NCBI GenBank assembly: GCA_900751995.1
Contig: CAADTP010000046.1
Location: forward strand, 1-64,000
Origin: Lachnospiraceae bacterium
GTDB lineage: Bacteria > Bacillota > Clostridia > Lachnospirales > Lachnospiraceae
Direction: 5' to 3'
DNA length: 64,000 nt
This document shows, one piece after another, positions 41,815 to 50,951 of this stretch. The number at the start of each line of letters is the position of its first letter. Within the stretch, counting starts at the first letter, position 1. The notes beneath the pieces were generated by a model. That model ran no database searches. It was given only the letters and a program-made list of their open reading frames with translations, and was not told the DNA's origin. A program made the translations under genes and the position numbers.

Positions 41815-43107
41815 ATGAAAAGAAAAACAATGTTAGCTCTGATGCTCGCAGTTTCCATGACATGCTCTATGGGTGCGGCTACAACAGCAATGGCAGCAGA
41901 GGATTCTGCTACAGAAGAGAACGCTGAGGCAGCTGATACCACAGAGGCTTCTGATGCAGATCAGGAAGCAGCAGATAATGTAGCAGCTCTGATCGACAAG
42001 ATCTATGTACAGGAAAGAAACGACACAACAGATGAGGACTGCAAGGCAGCCAAAGAAGCATGGGATGCTCTGACAGATGCTCAGAAAGAACTGGTAGAGG
42101 GTGAGAATGCAGATCCGGATTATTTCGGACGTGACACAGGAGATGCTTCCAAGGACGATCCGCGTAACCAGGATGAGATCGGTGAGAATGAACTTCTTGT
42201 TGTAAGCTTTGGTACTTCCTTCAATGACAGCCGTGCAGAGGATGTCAAGGGAATCGAGGATGCTCTTGCAGAAGCTTATCCGGACTGGTCTGTAAGAAGA
42301 GCATTTACAGCACAGATCATCATCAACCATGTAGAGGCAAGAGATGATGAAGTGATCGATAACATGCAGCAGGCTCTTGACCGTGCAGTAGAGAATGGTG
42401 TTAAGAATCTGGTTGTACAGCCTACTCATCTGATGCATGGTGCTGAGTACGATGAGATGACAGAAGCGATCAATGGCTATAAAGATAAATTCGAGTCTGT
42501 AGCTATCGCAGAGCCAATGCTCGGTGAGGTTGGAGACGATGCAACTGTGATCAATGATGACAAGAAAGCCGTTGCTCAGGCGATCACAGATACGGCTTGC
42601 AAAGAGGCCGGATTTGACAGCATGGATGCAGCAGCTGAGGCTGGCACAGCATTCGTATTCATGGGACATGGAACATCTCATACAGCTAACGTTACATACG
42701 ATCAGATGCAGACACAGATGGAAAACCTTGGATTGAAGAACGCATTCATCGGTACTGTAGAGGGTAAGCCGGAAGATACAGCCTGCGACAAGGTTATCGA
42801 GAAGGTAAAAGAAGCAGGATACAAGAACGTTGTTCTTCGTCCGCTGATGGTTGTTGCCGGAGACCATGCAAATAACGATATGGCCGGTGATGAGGAGGAT
42901 TCCTGGAAGAGCCAGTTTGTAGCATCCGGAAACTTCGATAAGGTTGACTGCCAGATCGAGGGTCTTGGAAGAATCGAAGCAGTTGAGAAGCTTTATGTAG
43001 AGCATACAAAGGCAGCCATCGATTCTCTGGGAAGCACTGAGGAGTCCGCAGATTCTGATGCAGCAGCAGATACAGAGGCTGATTCTGCTGAGGAGTCCGC
43101 AGAATAA
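41815..43107 (+). CDS. Exported CbiK-like sirohydrochlorin chelatase
   Basis: This 430-residue protein has a signal peptide (cleavage near AMA-AED), an N-terminal extension of about 95 residues, a CbiK-type chelatase domain (about 125-400), and a Ser/Asp/Glu-rich tail. Chelatase motifs are VVSFGTSFNDSR, His205/His208 (PTHLMHG) and His285 (FMGHGTSHT). Cytosolic CbiK inserts cobalt into sirohydrochlorin in anaerobic B12 synthesis, but this one is exported. It is the first gene after a cobalamin riboswitch and lies next to a corrinoid/siderophore-type ABC importer, so it may bind or modify tetrapyrroles or metals outside the cell (inference). Confidence 0.88.
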   Translation: MKRKTMLALMLAVSMTCSMGAATTAMAAEDSATEENAEAADTTEASDADQEAADNVAALIDKIYVQERNDTTDEDCKAAKEAWDALTDAQKELVEGENADPDYFGRDTGDASKDDPRNQDEIGENELLVVSFGTSFNDSRAEDVKGIEDALAEAYPDWSVRRAFTAQIIINHVEARDDEVIDNMQQALDRAVENGVKNLVVQPTHLMHGAEYDEMTEAINGYKDKFESVAIAEPMLGEVGDDATVINDDKKAVAQAITDTACKEAGFDSMDAAAEAGTAFVFMGHGTSHTANVTYDQMQTQMENLGLKNAFIGTVEGKPEDTACDKVIEKVKEAGYKNVVLRPLMVVAGDHANNDMAGDEEDSWKSQFVASGNFDKVDCQIEGLGRIEAVEKLYVEHTKAAIDSLGSTEESADSDAAADTEADSAEESAE

Positions 43108-43228
43108 TAAATATAAAAATATCTGAGTGAGTTCAGATACCTATAAGAAATCAATGTAACTGCCCGGAAAGATCAGGAAGACTGTTTTCCGGGCAGATTG
43201 CTGTATCTATGGAAGGGAGAAGATTATC

Positions 43229-44128
43229 ATGAAAAAACGCTATGTAAACTTAATTCTTGCAATGGCAAGTGCATCAGTCCTGGTGCTGGGCTCTGTGCCT
43301 GCGATGGCAAAAACAGATGAAACAAAAACAGAGTCCGGTGAGGAAGCAGAAGCTTCCGAAGAAAAGGATACAGATGCAGCCAAAGCAGATACCCTGGAAG
43401 ATGGCGTTTATACAGCAGAGTTTGGTACAGACAGCAGCATGTTTCATGTAAATGAGGCCAATGACAAAAAAGGAGAGCTCACGGTCAAAGATGGTAAAAT
43501 GACCATCCACGTAAGTCTGGTTTCCAAGAAGATCGTTAACCTGTTTGCGGGAACTGCCGAGGATGCCCAGAAGGACGGAGCAGAGATCATTGAGCCGACC
43601 ACAGATACAGTGAAGTACAGCGATGGTTATACAGAGGAGGTTTACGGATTTGATATCCCGGTACCGGCCATTGGTGAGGAATTTAACGTGGCGATCCTGG
43701 GAGAAAAAGGCAAATGGTACGACCATAAAGTCAGCGTAAAGAATCCTGTAAAAACCTCTGACGACAAAAAATCCGAAGGGAAAAAACCGGAAGAGCTGAA
43801 GCTGGAGGACGGAACCTATGAGACGGATGTAACCCTTACAGGCGGAACAGGAAGAGCATCTGTAGAATCTCCGGCTAAAGTAGAGATCAAGGACAAAGAA
43901 GCTACGGCAACCATCATCTGGAGCAGTCCGAATTATGATTACATGATCGTGGACGGCGAAAAATATGAGCCGGTGAACAAAGACGGAAACTCCACATTTG
44001 AGATCCCGGTCACAGTCTTTGACGCAGAAATGGAAGTGACTGCAGATACTGTAGCCATGAGTACTCCTCACGAGATTGAGTATACCCTGAATTTTGATTC
44101 TTCGAGCATGAAAAAGGAAGAAAAATGA
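43229..44128 (+). CDS. Secreted two-domain beta-rich protein (NEAT-like?)
   Basis: This 299-residue protein has a signal peptide (cleavage near AMA-KTD), an acidic linker, and two domains starting LEDGVYTAEF (about 55-170) and LEDGTYETDV (about 190-295), joined by a Lys-rich segment. Each has the alternating pattern of an Ig-like beta sandwich, and the DGTYxxxF start recalls NEAT heme-binding modules, but the heme-ligand YxxxY is not evident. It sits between the exported chelatase and the substrate-binding protein, so it may bind a tetrapyrrole or metal complex. Start after GGAAGGGAGAAGATTATC. Function unproven. Confidence 0.6.
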   Translation: MKKRYVNLILAMASASVLVLGSVPAMAKTDETKTESGEEAEASEEKDTDAAKADTLEDGVYTAEFGTDSSMFHVNEANDKKGELTVKDGKMTIHVSLVSKKIVNLFAGTAEDAQKDGAEIIEPTTDTVKYSDGYTEEVYGFDIPVPAIGEEFNVAILGEKGKWYDHKVSVKNPVKTSDDKKSEGKKPEELKLEDGTYETDVTLTGGTGRASVESPAKVEIKDKEATATIIWSSPNYDYMIVDGEKYEPVNKDGNSTFEIPVTVFDAEMEVTADTVAMSTPHEIEYTLNFDSSSMKKEEK

Positions 44129-45270
44129 AAAAAATAATTTCATACATATTTCTGACGCTGACCCTGATCCTGGGGTGTGCTTTTGCAGTGCAGGCAGCAG
44201 AGACAGAACATAAGCCTGCGGATATTCCAGGCCTTACCTTTGACCACAGTATGGATCTTTCCTACGCAAAGGAATTTAATGTGGATTACTACAACGATGG
44301 CTATGCGCTGCTCACCATTGATCAGGAAGGACAGTTTCTTGTAGTTCCCGAAGGCAAGAAAGCACCGGAGGGGCTGGATCCTGACATTGCGGTTCTGCAG
44401 CAGCCCATAAACAATATCTATCTGGTAGCAACCTCGGCCATGGATCTTTTCCGCGCTATCGACGGGATTGACAGCATCAAGCTTTCCGGAACCAAGGAAG
44501 ACGGATGGTATATCCAGGAAGCAAAGGACGCCATGGAACAGAAAAAGATGATCTATGCCGGCAAGTACAATGCTCCGGATTACGAGCTGATCCTGAACGA
44601 GGGCTGTGACCTTGCCATTGAATCCACCATGATCCATCACAATCCGGAGGTACAGGAGAAGCTGGAGCAGTTCGGGATCCCTGTAATGGTAGAGCGTTCC
44701 AGCTATGAGAGTCATCCTCTTGGAAGGACCGAGTGGATGAAGCTTTACGCAGTTCTTCTGGGAAAAGAAGATGTAGCAGAAAAGGTTTTCAAAGAGCAGA
44801 CGGACAAGCTGGATAAGGTTCTCACAGCAGATAAAACAGATAAGACCGTGGCGTTCTTTTATATCAACTCCGTAGGTGCGGTAAATATAAGAAAAAGTGG
44901 CGACTATGTTTCAGAAATGATCTCTCTCGCAGGAGGAAATTATGTTCCGGAGGATACGGGAGTAAATGACAATGCTCTTTCCACCATGAATATGCAGATG
45001 GAAGAGTTTTATGCCAAGGCGAAGGATGCAGACTATATCATCTATAACAGTACGATTGACGGGGAACTTAAGACCATTGATGAGCTTCTTTCCAAAAGTA
45101 AGCTTCTTGCAGATTTCAAGGCAGTGAAGAACGGAAATGTCTGGTGCACAGGCAAAAATCTCTTCCAGGAAACTACCGGACTTGGAACCATGATCGAGGA
45201 TATCCACACCATGCTGACTACAGATGATGATTCTCTGGATGATCTGACCTATATGCATAAACTGAAATAA
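44125..45270 (+). CDS. ABC transporter substrate-binding protein (BtuF/FecB type)
   Basis: This 381-residue protein has an N-terminal signal (ISYIFLTLTLILGCAFAVQA) and a class III periplasmic-binding fold. The two lobes are joined by a long helix (HNPEVQEKLEQFGIPVMVERSSYESHPLG...). Relatives bind vitamin B12, heme or ferric siderophores. The cobalamin riboswitch upstream favours a corrinoid or tetrapyrrole ligand (inference). The lipobox is weak, so lipid anchoring is uncertain. It overlaps the preceding gene by 4 nt, and the permease follows. Confidence 0.88.
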   Translation: MKKIISYIFLTLTLILGCAFAVQAAETEHKPADIPGLTFDHSMDLSYAKEFNVDYYNDGYALLTIDQEGQFLVVPEGKKAPEGLDPDIAVLQQPINNIYLVATSAMDLFRAIDGIDSIKLSGTKEDGWYIQEAKDAMEQKKMIYAGKYNAPDYELILNEGCDLAIESTMIHHNPEVQEKLEQFGIPVMVERSSYESHPLGRTEWMKLYAVLLGKEDVAEKVFKEQTDKLDKVLTADKTDKTVAFFYINSVGAVNIRKSGDYVSEMISLAGGNYVPEDTGVNDNALSTMNMQMEEFYAKAKDADYIIYNSTIDGELKTIDELLSKSKLLADFKAVKNGNVWCTGKNLFQETTGLGTMIEDIHTMLTTDDDSLDDLTYMHKLK

Positions 45271-45366
45271 ATTCCAGTGTTCTTTTTAACTCCTTTGCCG
45301 GTTTCCACCTGTGAGCAGGAAACGAAAGGACAGGATAACAAAACAGAAGAGGAGTGTACCAGAAAA

Positions 45367-46386
45367 ATGAATGACAGAAAACGCGCAGTCCGATACGGGA
45401 TCTCTTTTGTGATCCTTGCGGTACTTTTAATCTTTTTATTTATATGGAATGTAAATTCCGGAAGTATCCACCTCTCTGTGAAGGAGATCCTGAATATCAT
45501 ATTCCGGCATCAGGGAGATGAAACTTCTTATAATATCGTCTGGGAGATCCGTCTTCCCAGGATACTGGCAGTTATCATCCTTGGCGGAGCACTTTCTGTT
45601 TCCGGATTTTTGCTGCAGACCTTTTTTAACAACCCTATCGCGGGACCCTTTGTATTGGGAATCTCTTCCGGTGCCAAGCTGATCGTGGCGCTTCTGATGA
45701 TCTTTTTTTTAAGCAGATCGGTGTCCATCGGTTCCGGTGCCATGATCCTGGCTGCTTTTGCAGGCTCAATGATCTCCATGGGCTTTGTGCTCCTTGTGGC
45801 AAAAAAAGTCCACAACATGTCCATGCTGGTCATCAGTGGTGTTATGATCGGCTATATCTGTTCGGCCATCACAGACTTTGTGGTGACCTTTGCAGATGAT
45901 TCCAACATAGTCAATCTTCACAATTGGTCACTGGGTAGCTTTTCCGGTATGACCTGGGGGAATGTGCAGACTATGGCTGCTGTGGTACTTCTTACCATGG
46001 TGATCGTATTTTTTATGTCAAAACCGATCAGCGCCTATCAGCTGGGGGAGACTTACGCGCAGAATATGGGAGTTAATATCAAGGCTTTCCGGATACTTCT
46101 GATCCTGCTTTCCAGTATTCTTTCTGCCTGTGTGACTGCTTTTGCAGGGCCGATCTCCTTCGTGGGGATCGCTGTGCCTCATATTGCAAAAAGTCTCCTG
46201 AAGACTGCCAAACCGCTGCTTGTGATCCCGGCCTGTTTTCTGGGCGGTGCAGTGTTCTGCCTGTTCTGTGACCTGATCGCAAGAACTGTATTTGCACCGA
46301 CGGAGCTGAGCATCAGTTCTGTGACAGCAGTTTTCGGAGCACCGGTAGTTATCTATATCATGATTCGCAGACAGCAGAGGATATAA
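45367..46386 (+). CDS. FecCD/BtuC-type ABC permease
   Basis: This ~340-residue membrane protein has about ten helices and the family motifs RLPRILAVIILGGALSVSG, NPIAGPFVLGISSGA, and GPISFVGIAVPHIAK near the ATPase-coupling loop. The ATG at 45367 has GAGGAG upstream; a longer GTG-started frame has no site. It should form the channel for the substrate-binding protein encoded just before. The ATPase follows after 3 nt. Confidence 0.92.
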   Translation: MNDRKRAVRYGISFVILAVLLIFLFIWNVNSGSIHLSVKEILNIIFRHQGDETSYNIVWEIRLPRILAVIILGGALSVSGFLLQTFFNNPIAGPFVLGISSGAKLIVALLMIFFLSRSVSIGSGAMILAAFAGSMISMGFVLLVAKKVHNMSMLVISGVMIGYICSAITDFVVTFADDSNIVNLHNWSLGSFSGMTWGNVQTMAAVVLLTMVIVFFMSKPISAYQLGETYAQNMGVNIKAFRILLILLSSILSACVTAFAGPISFVGIAVPHIAKSLLKTAKPLLVIPACFLGGAVFCLFCDLIARTVFAPTELSISSVTAVFGAPVVIYIMIRRQQRI

Positions 46387-46389
46387 ACG

Positions 46390-47493
46390 ATGAAATCATA
46401 TTTTTTTTATACAGATCAGCTGACCGTAGGCTATGATGGAAAACCGCTGATCAAAGAAATCAATATTCAGCTGAATAAAGGAGAAATCCTGACACTGATC
46501 GGTCCCAACGGTGCCGGAAAATCTACTATTTTGAAGAGTATCACAAGACAGCTTTCCCTGATCAGCGGAACGGTATATCTGGAACAGGAACAGATGAGCC
46601 GGATGACCAACAGGGAAGTGTCAAAAAAACTGGCTGTAGTACTTACCGGGCGCATGCGACCGGAGCTTATGACCTGTGAGGATGTGGTATCCACCGGACG
46701 ATATCCCTATACCGGAACTCTCGGGATCCTTTCCGCAGAGGACAAGGAAAAAGTTAAAAGTGCCATGGAGATGGTTCACGCCTGGGATCTGAAGGACCGG
46801 GATTTTACAGCTATCAGTGACGGACAGAGACAGCGTATCCTTCTGGCACGCGCCATCTGCCAGGAACCGGAGATCATTATCCTGGATGAACCGACCTCCT
46901 TCCTGGATATCCGGCATAAGCTGGAGCTTCTTGCCATTTTGAAGAAGATGGTATTGGAAAAACAGATGACGGTGATCATGTCCCTTCACGAGCTGGATCT
47001 TGCCCAGAAGATTTCTGACCAGGTGATCTGTGTTCATGGAGATCACATTGAGAAATATGGTGCACCGGAGGAAATCTTTACTTCCGATTATATTCGGAAG
47101 CTTTATGGCATCACCCGTGGAAGCTATAATGCAGAATTCGGCTGCGTGGAAATGGAACCTCCGGCCGGAAAACCGGAGGTGTTTGTGATCGGAGGAAATG
47201 GAAGTGGGATTCCGGTATATCGGAAGCTGCAGCGACAGGGGATTCCTTTTGTGACCGGAGTTCTCCATACCAATGATGCAGATTATCAGGTGGCAAAAGA
47301 ACTGGCTGCAAAAGTGATCACGGAGAAGCCTTTTGAATGCATTTCGGAGTCTGCCTTTGAAGAAGCACTGGAGTTCATGGGAAAATGTGAAAAAGTGTAC
47401 TGTCCGCTGAAGGATTTTGGTATCATGAATGAAAAAAACCGGGAATTGTTGAAAAAAGCAAAAGAAACCGGAAAATTAAACCAGATCAGATAA
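46390..47493 (+). CDS. BtuD/FepC-type ABC ATPase with extra C-terminal domain
   Basis: This 367-residue protein has a typical importer ATPase (about 1-250): Walker A GPNGAGKS, signature ISDGQRQR (normally LSGGQ), Walker B IIILDEPTS, H-loop MSLHELD. A further ~115-residue C-terminal domain begins FVIGGNGSGIPVYRKLQRQG and looks Rossmann-like. That extension is not part of plain BtuD/FepC and may be regulatory. It is the last gene of the cobalamin-riboswitch operon, before a terminator. Confidence 0.9.
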   Translation: MKSYFFYTDQLTVGYDGKPLIKEINIQLNKGEILTLIGPNGAGKSTILKSITRQLSLISGTVYLEQEQMSRMTNREVSKKLAVVLTGRMRPELMTCEDVVSTGRYPYTGTLGILSAEDKEKVKSAMEMVHAWDLKDRDFTAISDGQRQRILLARAICQEPEIIILDEPTSFLDIRHKLELLAILKKMVLEKQMTVIMSLHELDLAQKISDQVICVHGDHIEKYGAPEEIFTSDYIRKLYGITRGSYNAEFGCVEMEPPAGKPEVFVIGGNGSGIPVYRKLQRQGIPFVTGVLHTNDADYQVAKELAAKVITEKPFECISESAFEEALEFMGKCEKVYCPLKDFGIMNEKNRELLKKAKETGKLNQIR

Positions 47494-47520
47494 GTTCTCT
47501 GGGAAAATGAGAAAAGCAAT

Positions 47521-47567
47521 AAAACGCTGTCAGAAATGAGTGATATAATTTCCGGCAGCGTTTTTTA
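47521..47567 (+). terminator. Terminator of the corrinoid-uptake operon
   Basis: AAAACGCTG ... CAGCGTTTTTT hairpin with a T-run. Confidence 0.75.
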
Positions 47568-47578
47568 TATAATATAAA

Positions 47579-47608
47579 TTACAAATATTTCAGCAGCTGT
47601 GTTATAAT
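47579..47608 (+). promoter_or_regulatory. Promoter of the DUF1002 gene
   Basis: TTACAA (47579-47584) and TATAAT (47603-47608) are 18 nt apart. The ~130-nt leader contains an AACGAAGAGGAATGTCCGC segment resembling the dispersed element. Confidence 0.6.
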
Positions 47609-47738
47609 GTGACAAGAACGACAGATCGTGAAGCGCTCGCATTCGTGGAGATGTAAGTAACGAAGAGGAATGTCCGCTTTACACCGCAAAAGTTAAGTAG
47701 ATACAATCGATCCGAAAAAATATATGGAGGGAAGATCA

Positions 47739-49442
47739 ATGAAAAAAAGAAACATGATCGCAGCTCTGCTCTGCAGTGCATGCCTTGTGGCAGGAAGTGT
47801 AAATCCCGTATTTGCAGATGCATCGAAGGTAGTAACACTTGGAGCAGATCTTACGGATGCTCAGAAGCAGACAATGATGAAATATTTTAATGTAAGTTCC
47901 GATCAGGTGCAGGTGATGACCATTACAAATGAGGATGAGCATAAACACCTGGATAATATCGCACCACAGTCCCAGATCGGTTCCAGAACTTTGAGCTGTG
48001 CCTATGTGAAGCCTACACAGTCCGGCGGGATTAAGGTCCGCACAGCAAATCTGAACTGGGTGACAGGTAATATGATCGCAACGACACTTTCCACATCCGG
48101 TGTGAAGAACTGTGAAGTAGTTGCTGCCTGCCCGATGGAAGTATCCGGAACAGGCGCACTTACCGGCATCCAGATGGCATATGAGAAGGCCAGTGGAGAG
48201 AAGCTGGATGAGACCAAGACGAAGCTTGCCAACCAGGAGATCGTAACCACCGGTGAGCTTGCAGATAAGGTTGGTAAAAATGAGGCGACAACAGTTGTAA
48301 ACCAGTCCAAGATGGATGTGATCCAGAACGGAGTACAGAATGCAGATGAGATTCAGAATATTGTAATCAATGTGGCTGAGCAGAACAATATTTCCGTAAG
48401 CCAGGACGATATTGACAGGATCGTGTCTCTTCTGAAGCAGATCTCACAGCAGGATTACAATTATGATGATGTGAAGGAAACACTGGAGCAGGTAGATGCC
48501 AATACCACAGGCCAGACCTCTTCCTCTGATGATACGTTGGATGGCGAGAGCAGTGATGAAACCGTAGATGTGGATGCAGATTCTTCTGATGATATCGTCA
48601 ACAATGTAAATGACAGCATTCTTGGTGACGATGTGATCCAGAGCTCCACAGAGGATCCGGGTCTTGAGGAAGAAACAGGAGCAGATTCTCAGGATACAAG
48701 CAATGAGACCGGAATCCCGGATGCTACCGACGACGGAACCTATAGCAATGAGGAAAGCTCGGACGAAAGCAGTACAGATGAAAGTGCATCCGACGAGAGC
48801 AGTACAGACGAAAGTGCATCTGACGAGAACAGCACAGAGGATAGTGCATCTGACGAGAGCAGCACAGATGAAAGCACTTCTGACGAGGCTGCATCCGATG
48901 AGACCGGAATCCCGGAGGCAACAGAAGATACAGAATCTTCAGAAAGTACAGAGGGCTCAGACCAGGCAGACAGTGCAGAAAACGATACTTCCGTGCTCAG
49001 CGAAGAAGCAAAGAACAATTATGACAAATTTGTCCTCTTTGTAAAAGGCGAGTATGAGGGAGATGCAGATTCCCTTCTCGCTGCAACGGAGGATACAGAG
49101 GCAGTGGCAACGGTAACACTGGATGAGCAGACAGCGAAGAGTGTGGCAGAAACTGTTGAGAAGGATTATTATGATATCCTGAAGGATGGTACAGAATCCT
49201 ATGAGGCAGATGGTACAGAAAAATATCAGAGTACAGAGCTGAATATGATGGATCAGAAGCTGAAGAAGCTGTTCAGTATTGACAGTTCCCAGGAGGACAC
49301 AGAGGCCACAGACGTGACAGCAGCTATTCTTGCAGATGTTCCCCAGGAAGATAAGCAGACACTTTATAAAGAAACCATGAAATATCTGGCAGGTCTTTAC
49401 GGCGAGAACACGGACTCTTCTGAGGAATCCGCAGCAGAATAA
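47739..49442 (+). CDS. Secreted DUF1002 protein with acidic repeat region
   Basis: This ~567-residue protein has a signal peptide (cleavage near VFA-DAS) and an N-terminal DUF1002 domain (about 30-245; motifs DLTDAQKQTMMKYF, ISVSQDDIDRIVSLLKQI). A long Asp/Glu/Ser/Thr-rich region follows (about 255-430), then a C-terminal domain (about 430-560) of helices. The low-complexity region includes a roughly 30-bp DNA tandem repeat. DUF1002 function is unknown. The ATG follows TGGAGGGAAGATCA. Probably cell-surface or secreted; acidic linkers of this type often extend domains through the wall (inference). Confidence 0.85.
   Translation: MKKRNMIAALLCSACLVAGSVNPVFADASKVVTLGADLTDAQKQTMMKYFNVSSDQVQVMTITNEDEHKHLDNIAPQSQIGSRTLSCAYVKPTQSGGIKVRTANLNWVTGNMIATTLSTSGVKNCEVVAACPMEVSGTGALTGIQMAYEKASGEKLDETKTKLANQEIVTTGELADKVGKNEATTVVNQSKMDVIQNGVQNADEIQNIVINVAEQNNISVSQDDIDRIVSLLKQISQQDYNYDDVKETLEQVDANTTGQTSSSDDTLDGESSDETVDVDADSSDDIVNNVNDSILGDDVIQSSTEDPGLEEETGADSQDTSNETGIPDATDDGTYSNEESSDESSTDESASDESSTDESASDENSTEDSASDESSTDESTSDEAASDETGIPEATEDTESSESTEGSDQADSAENDTSVLSEEAKNNYDKFVLFVKGEYEGDADSLLAATEDTEAVATVTLDEQTAKSVAETVEKDYYDILKDGTESYEADGTEKYQSTELNMMDQKLKKLFSIDSSQEDTEATDVTAAILADVPQEDKQTLYKETMKYLAGLYGENTDSSEESAAE
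48762..48899 (+). repeat. 30-bp in-frame tandem repeat
   Basis: About 4.5 copies of a 30-bp unit (GAC GAG AGC AGY ACA GAY GAA AGT GCA TCY pattern) begin at 48762, 48792, 48822 and 48852. They encode repeated (D/E)-S-S-T-D-E-S-A-S-type peptides. No spacers, so not a CRISPR. Confidence 0.85.
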
Positions 49443-49468
49443 AAGATTTACAGAAAAAGAGATAAAAA

Positions 49469-49509
49469 ATACCGCAGCAGAGAAAACAACCTCTGCTGCG
49501 GTATTTTTT
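49469..49509 (+). terminator. Terminator of the DUF1002 gene
   Basis: A 14-bp stem ATACCGCAGCAGAG / CTCTGCTGCGGTAT is followed by TTTTTT. Confidence 0.9.
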
Positions 49510-49674
49510 GTCGTGCCGGAAAGATATCATGAAAATTTTGTGATTTACGACAAGGATTTGTGTAAGCACTGGAAAAATGGATTTTTCTGTGATAAAATTG
49601 ACCGTAAATCGGTTTTGTGGACTCATACATCGCAAACCGTGATAGGGAAACGAGAAAGGGAAAAGGTAGAATTT

Positions 49675-50877
49675 ATGAGCCTGGCAGTAGTAACATTAAA
49701 AAAAGGCGAAGGCAGATTCCTGAAATCAGGAGGCCTCTGGGTATATGACAATGAGATCGCAAGCATCATGGGAAGCTTTGTGAACGGAGATATCGTTCTG
49801 GTCCGGGACTTTGACGGATATCCAATGGGAAGAGGATTTATCAACACCAATTCCAAGATCACAGTCCGTATGCTTACCAGAGATGAGCGTACAGAGATCA
49901 GTCCGGAATTTTTGAAACAACGTGTCCGCGACGCATGGGAGTATCGTAAGAAGGTAGTAGATACCGGAAGCTGCCGTGTGATCTTCGGAGAAGCAGACTT
50001 TCTTCCGGGTCTTGTTGTGGATAAGTTTTCAGATGTGCTTGTTGTACAGTCTCTTGCACTGGGAATCGACCGTCTTAAAGAAACGATCCTAGATGCACTG
50101 AAGGAAGTCCTTGCTGAGGATGGGATCCGGATCCGTGGAGTCTATGAGCGAAGTGATGCAAAGGTACGCCGCCAGGAAGGAATGGAACTTACCAAGGGAT
50201 TTATCGGAGAAGAATTTCCGACACTTGTTCAGATTGAAGAGAACGGTGTGAAATATGAAGTAGATATCAGGGACGGGCAGAAGACCGGATTTTTCCTGGA
50301 TCAGAAATATAACCGTCTTGCTATCCAGAAGCTCTGCAAGGGGGCGAAGGTTCTGGACTGCTTTACACATACCGGCTCTTTTGCCCTGAATGCGGGAATT
50401 GCAGGGGCACAGAGTGTTCTCGGTGTGGATGCGTCGGAAACTGCAGTCCTGCAGGCAAGACGAAACGCCAGTCTGAACGGCCTGGACGGAACAGTGAAAT
50501 TCCTCTGTGAGGATGTTTTTGAACTTCTTCCCGAGCTTGAGGAGAAGGGAGAGAAATTTGATGTTGTGGTACTGGATCCTCCGGCATTTACGAAATCCAG
50601 AAGCTCTGTAAAAAATGCCATCAAGGGATACCGTGAGATCAATCTCCGTGCAATGCGTCTTGTAAAGGACGGCGGATTTCTTGCAACCTGTTCCTGCTCT
50701 CATTTTATGACGTATGAGCTGTTTACACAGACCATCGGTCAGGCAGCGAAGAATGTCCATAAGAGACTGCGCCAGGTAGAGTACCGTACACAGGCACCGG
50801 ATCATCCGATCCTCTGGTCAGCAGATGAGTCCTATTATCTGAAATTCTACATTTTCCAGGTATGCAATGACCGTTAG
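49675..50877 (+). CDS. Class I SAM-dependent rRNA methyltransferase (RlmI/PUA type)
   Basis: This 400-residue enzyme has an N-terminal PUA domain (about 1-75, LKSGGLWVYDNEI), a small linker domain, and a C-terminal Rossmann methyltransferase domain. Motif I is DCFTHTGSFALNAG, motif IV VVLDPPAFTKS, and the catalytic-Cys region TCSCSHFM. It matches the RlmI-like family that makes 5-methylcytosine in 23S rRNA. The ATG at 49675 fits the PUA start and has GGGAAAAGG upstream; the longer frame is discarded. It precedes the J-domain gene set but is probably separate. Confidence 0.92.
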   Translation: MSLAVVTLKKGEGRFLKSGGLWVYDNEIASIMGSFVNGDIVLVRDFDGYPMGRGFINTNSKITVRMLTRDERTEISPEFLKQRVRDAWEYRKKVVDTGSCRVIFGEADFLPGLVVDKFSDVLVVQSLALGIDRLKETILDALKEVLAEDGIRIRGVYERSDAKVRRQEGMELTKGFIGEEFPTLVQIEENGVKYEVDIRDGQKTGFFLDQKYNRLAIQKLCKGAKVLDCFTHTGSFALNAGIAGAQSVLGVDASETAVLQARRNASLNGLDGTVKFLCEDVFELLPELEEKGEKFDVVVLDPPAFTKSRSSVKNAIKGYREINLRAMRLVKDGGFLATCSCSHFMTYELFTQTIGQAAKNVHKRLRQVEYRTQAPDHPILWSADESYYLKFYIFQVCNDR

Positions 50878-50951
50878 GAACTGCCATCCGGATTTTTTTA
50901 CGGAAATTTTTGGGCAGTGCCGTCTGGCAGTGAAAAGGAGATGCAGATCAT

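Noticed and set aside
41833..43005. 390-residue minus-strand frame across the exported chelatase
   Set aside because: Antisense shadow with an improbable Cys/Ile/Leu composition; the plus-strand gene has signal peptide, riboswitch and domain support.
48762..48899. CRISPR array
   Set aside because: Repeats are contiguous and in frame within a coding gene, with no spacers.
48664..49044. 126-residue alternative frame in the DUF1002 gene
   Set aside because: Shifted-frame translation of the tandem acidic repeat (Lys/Thr/Arg-rich), not a gene.
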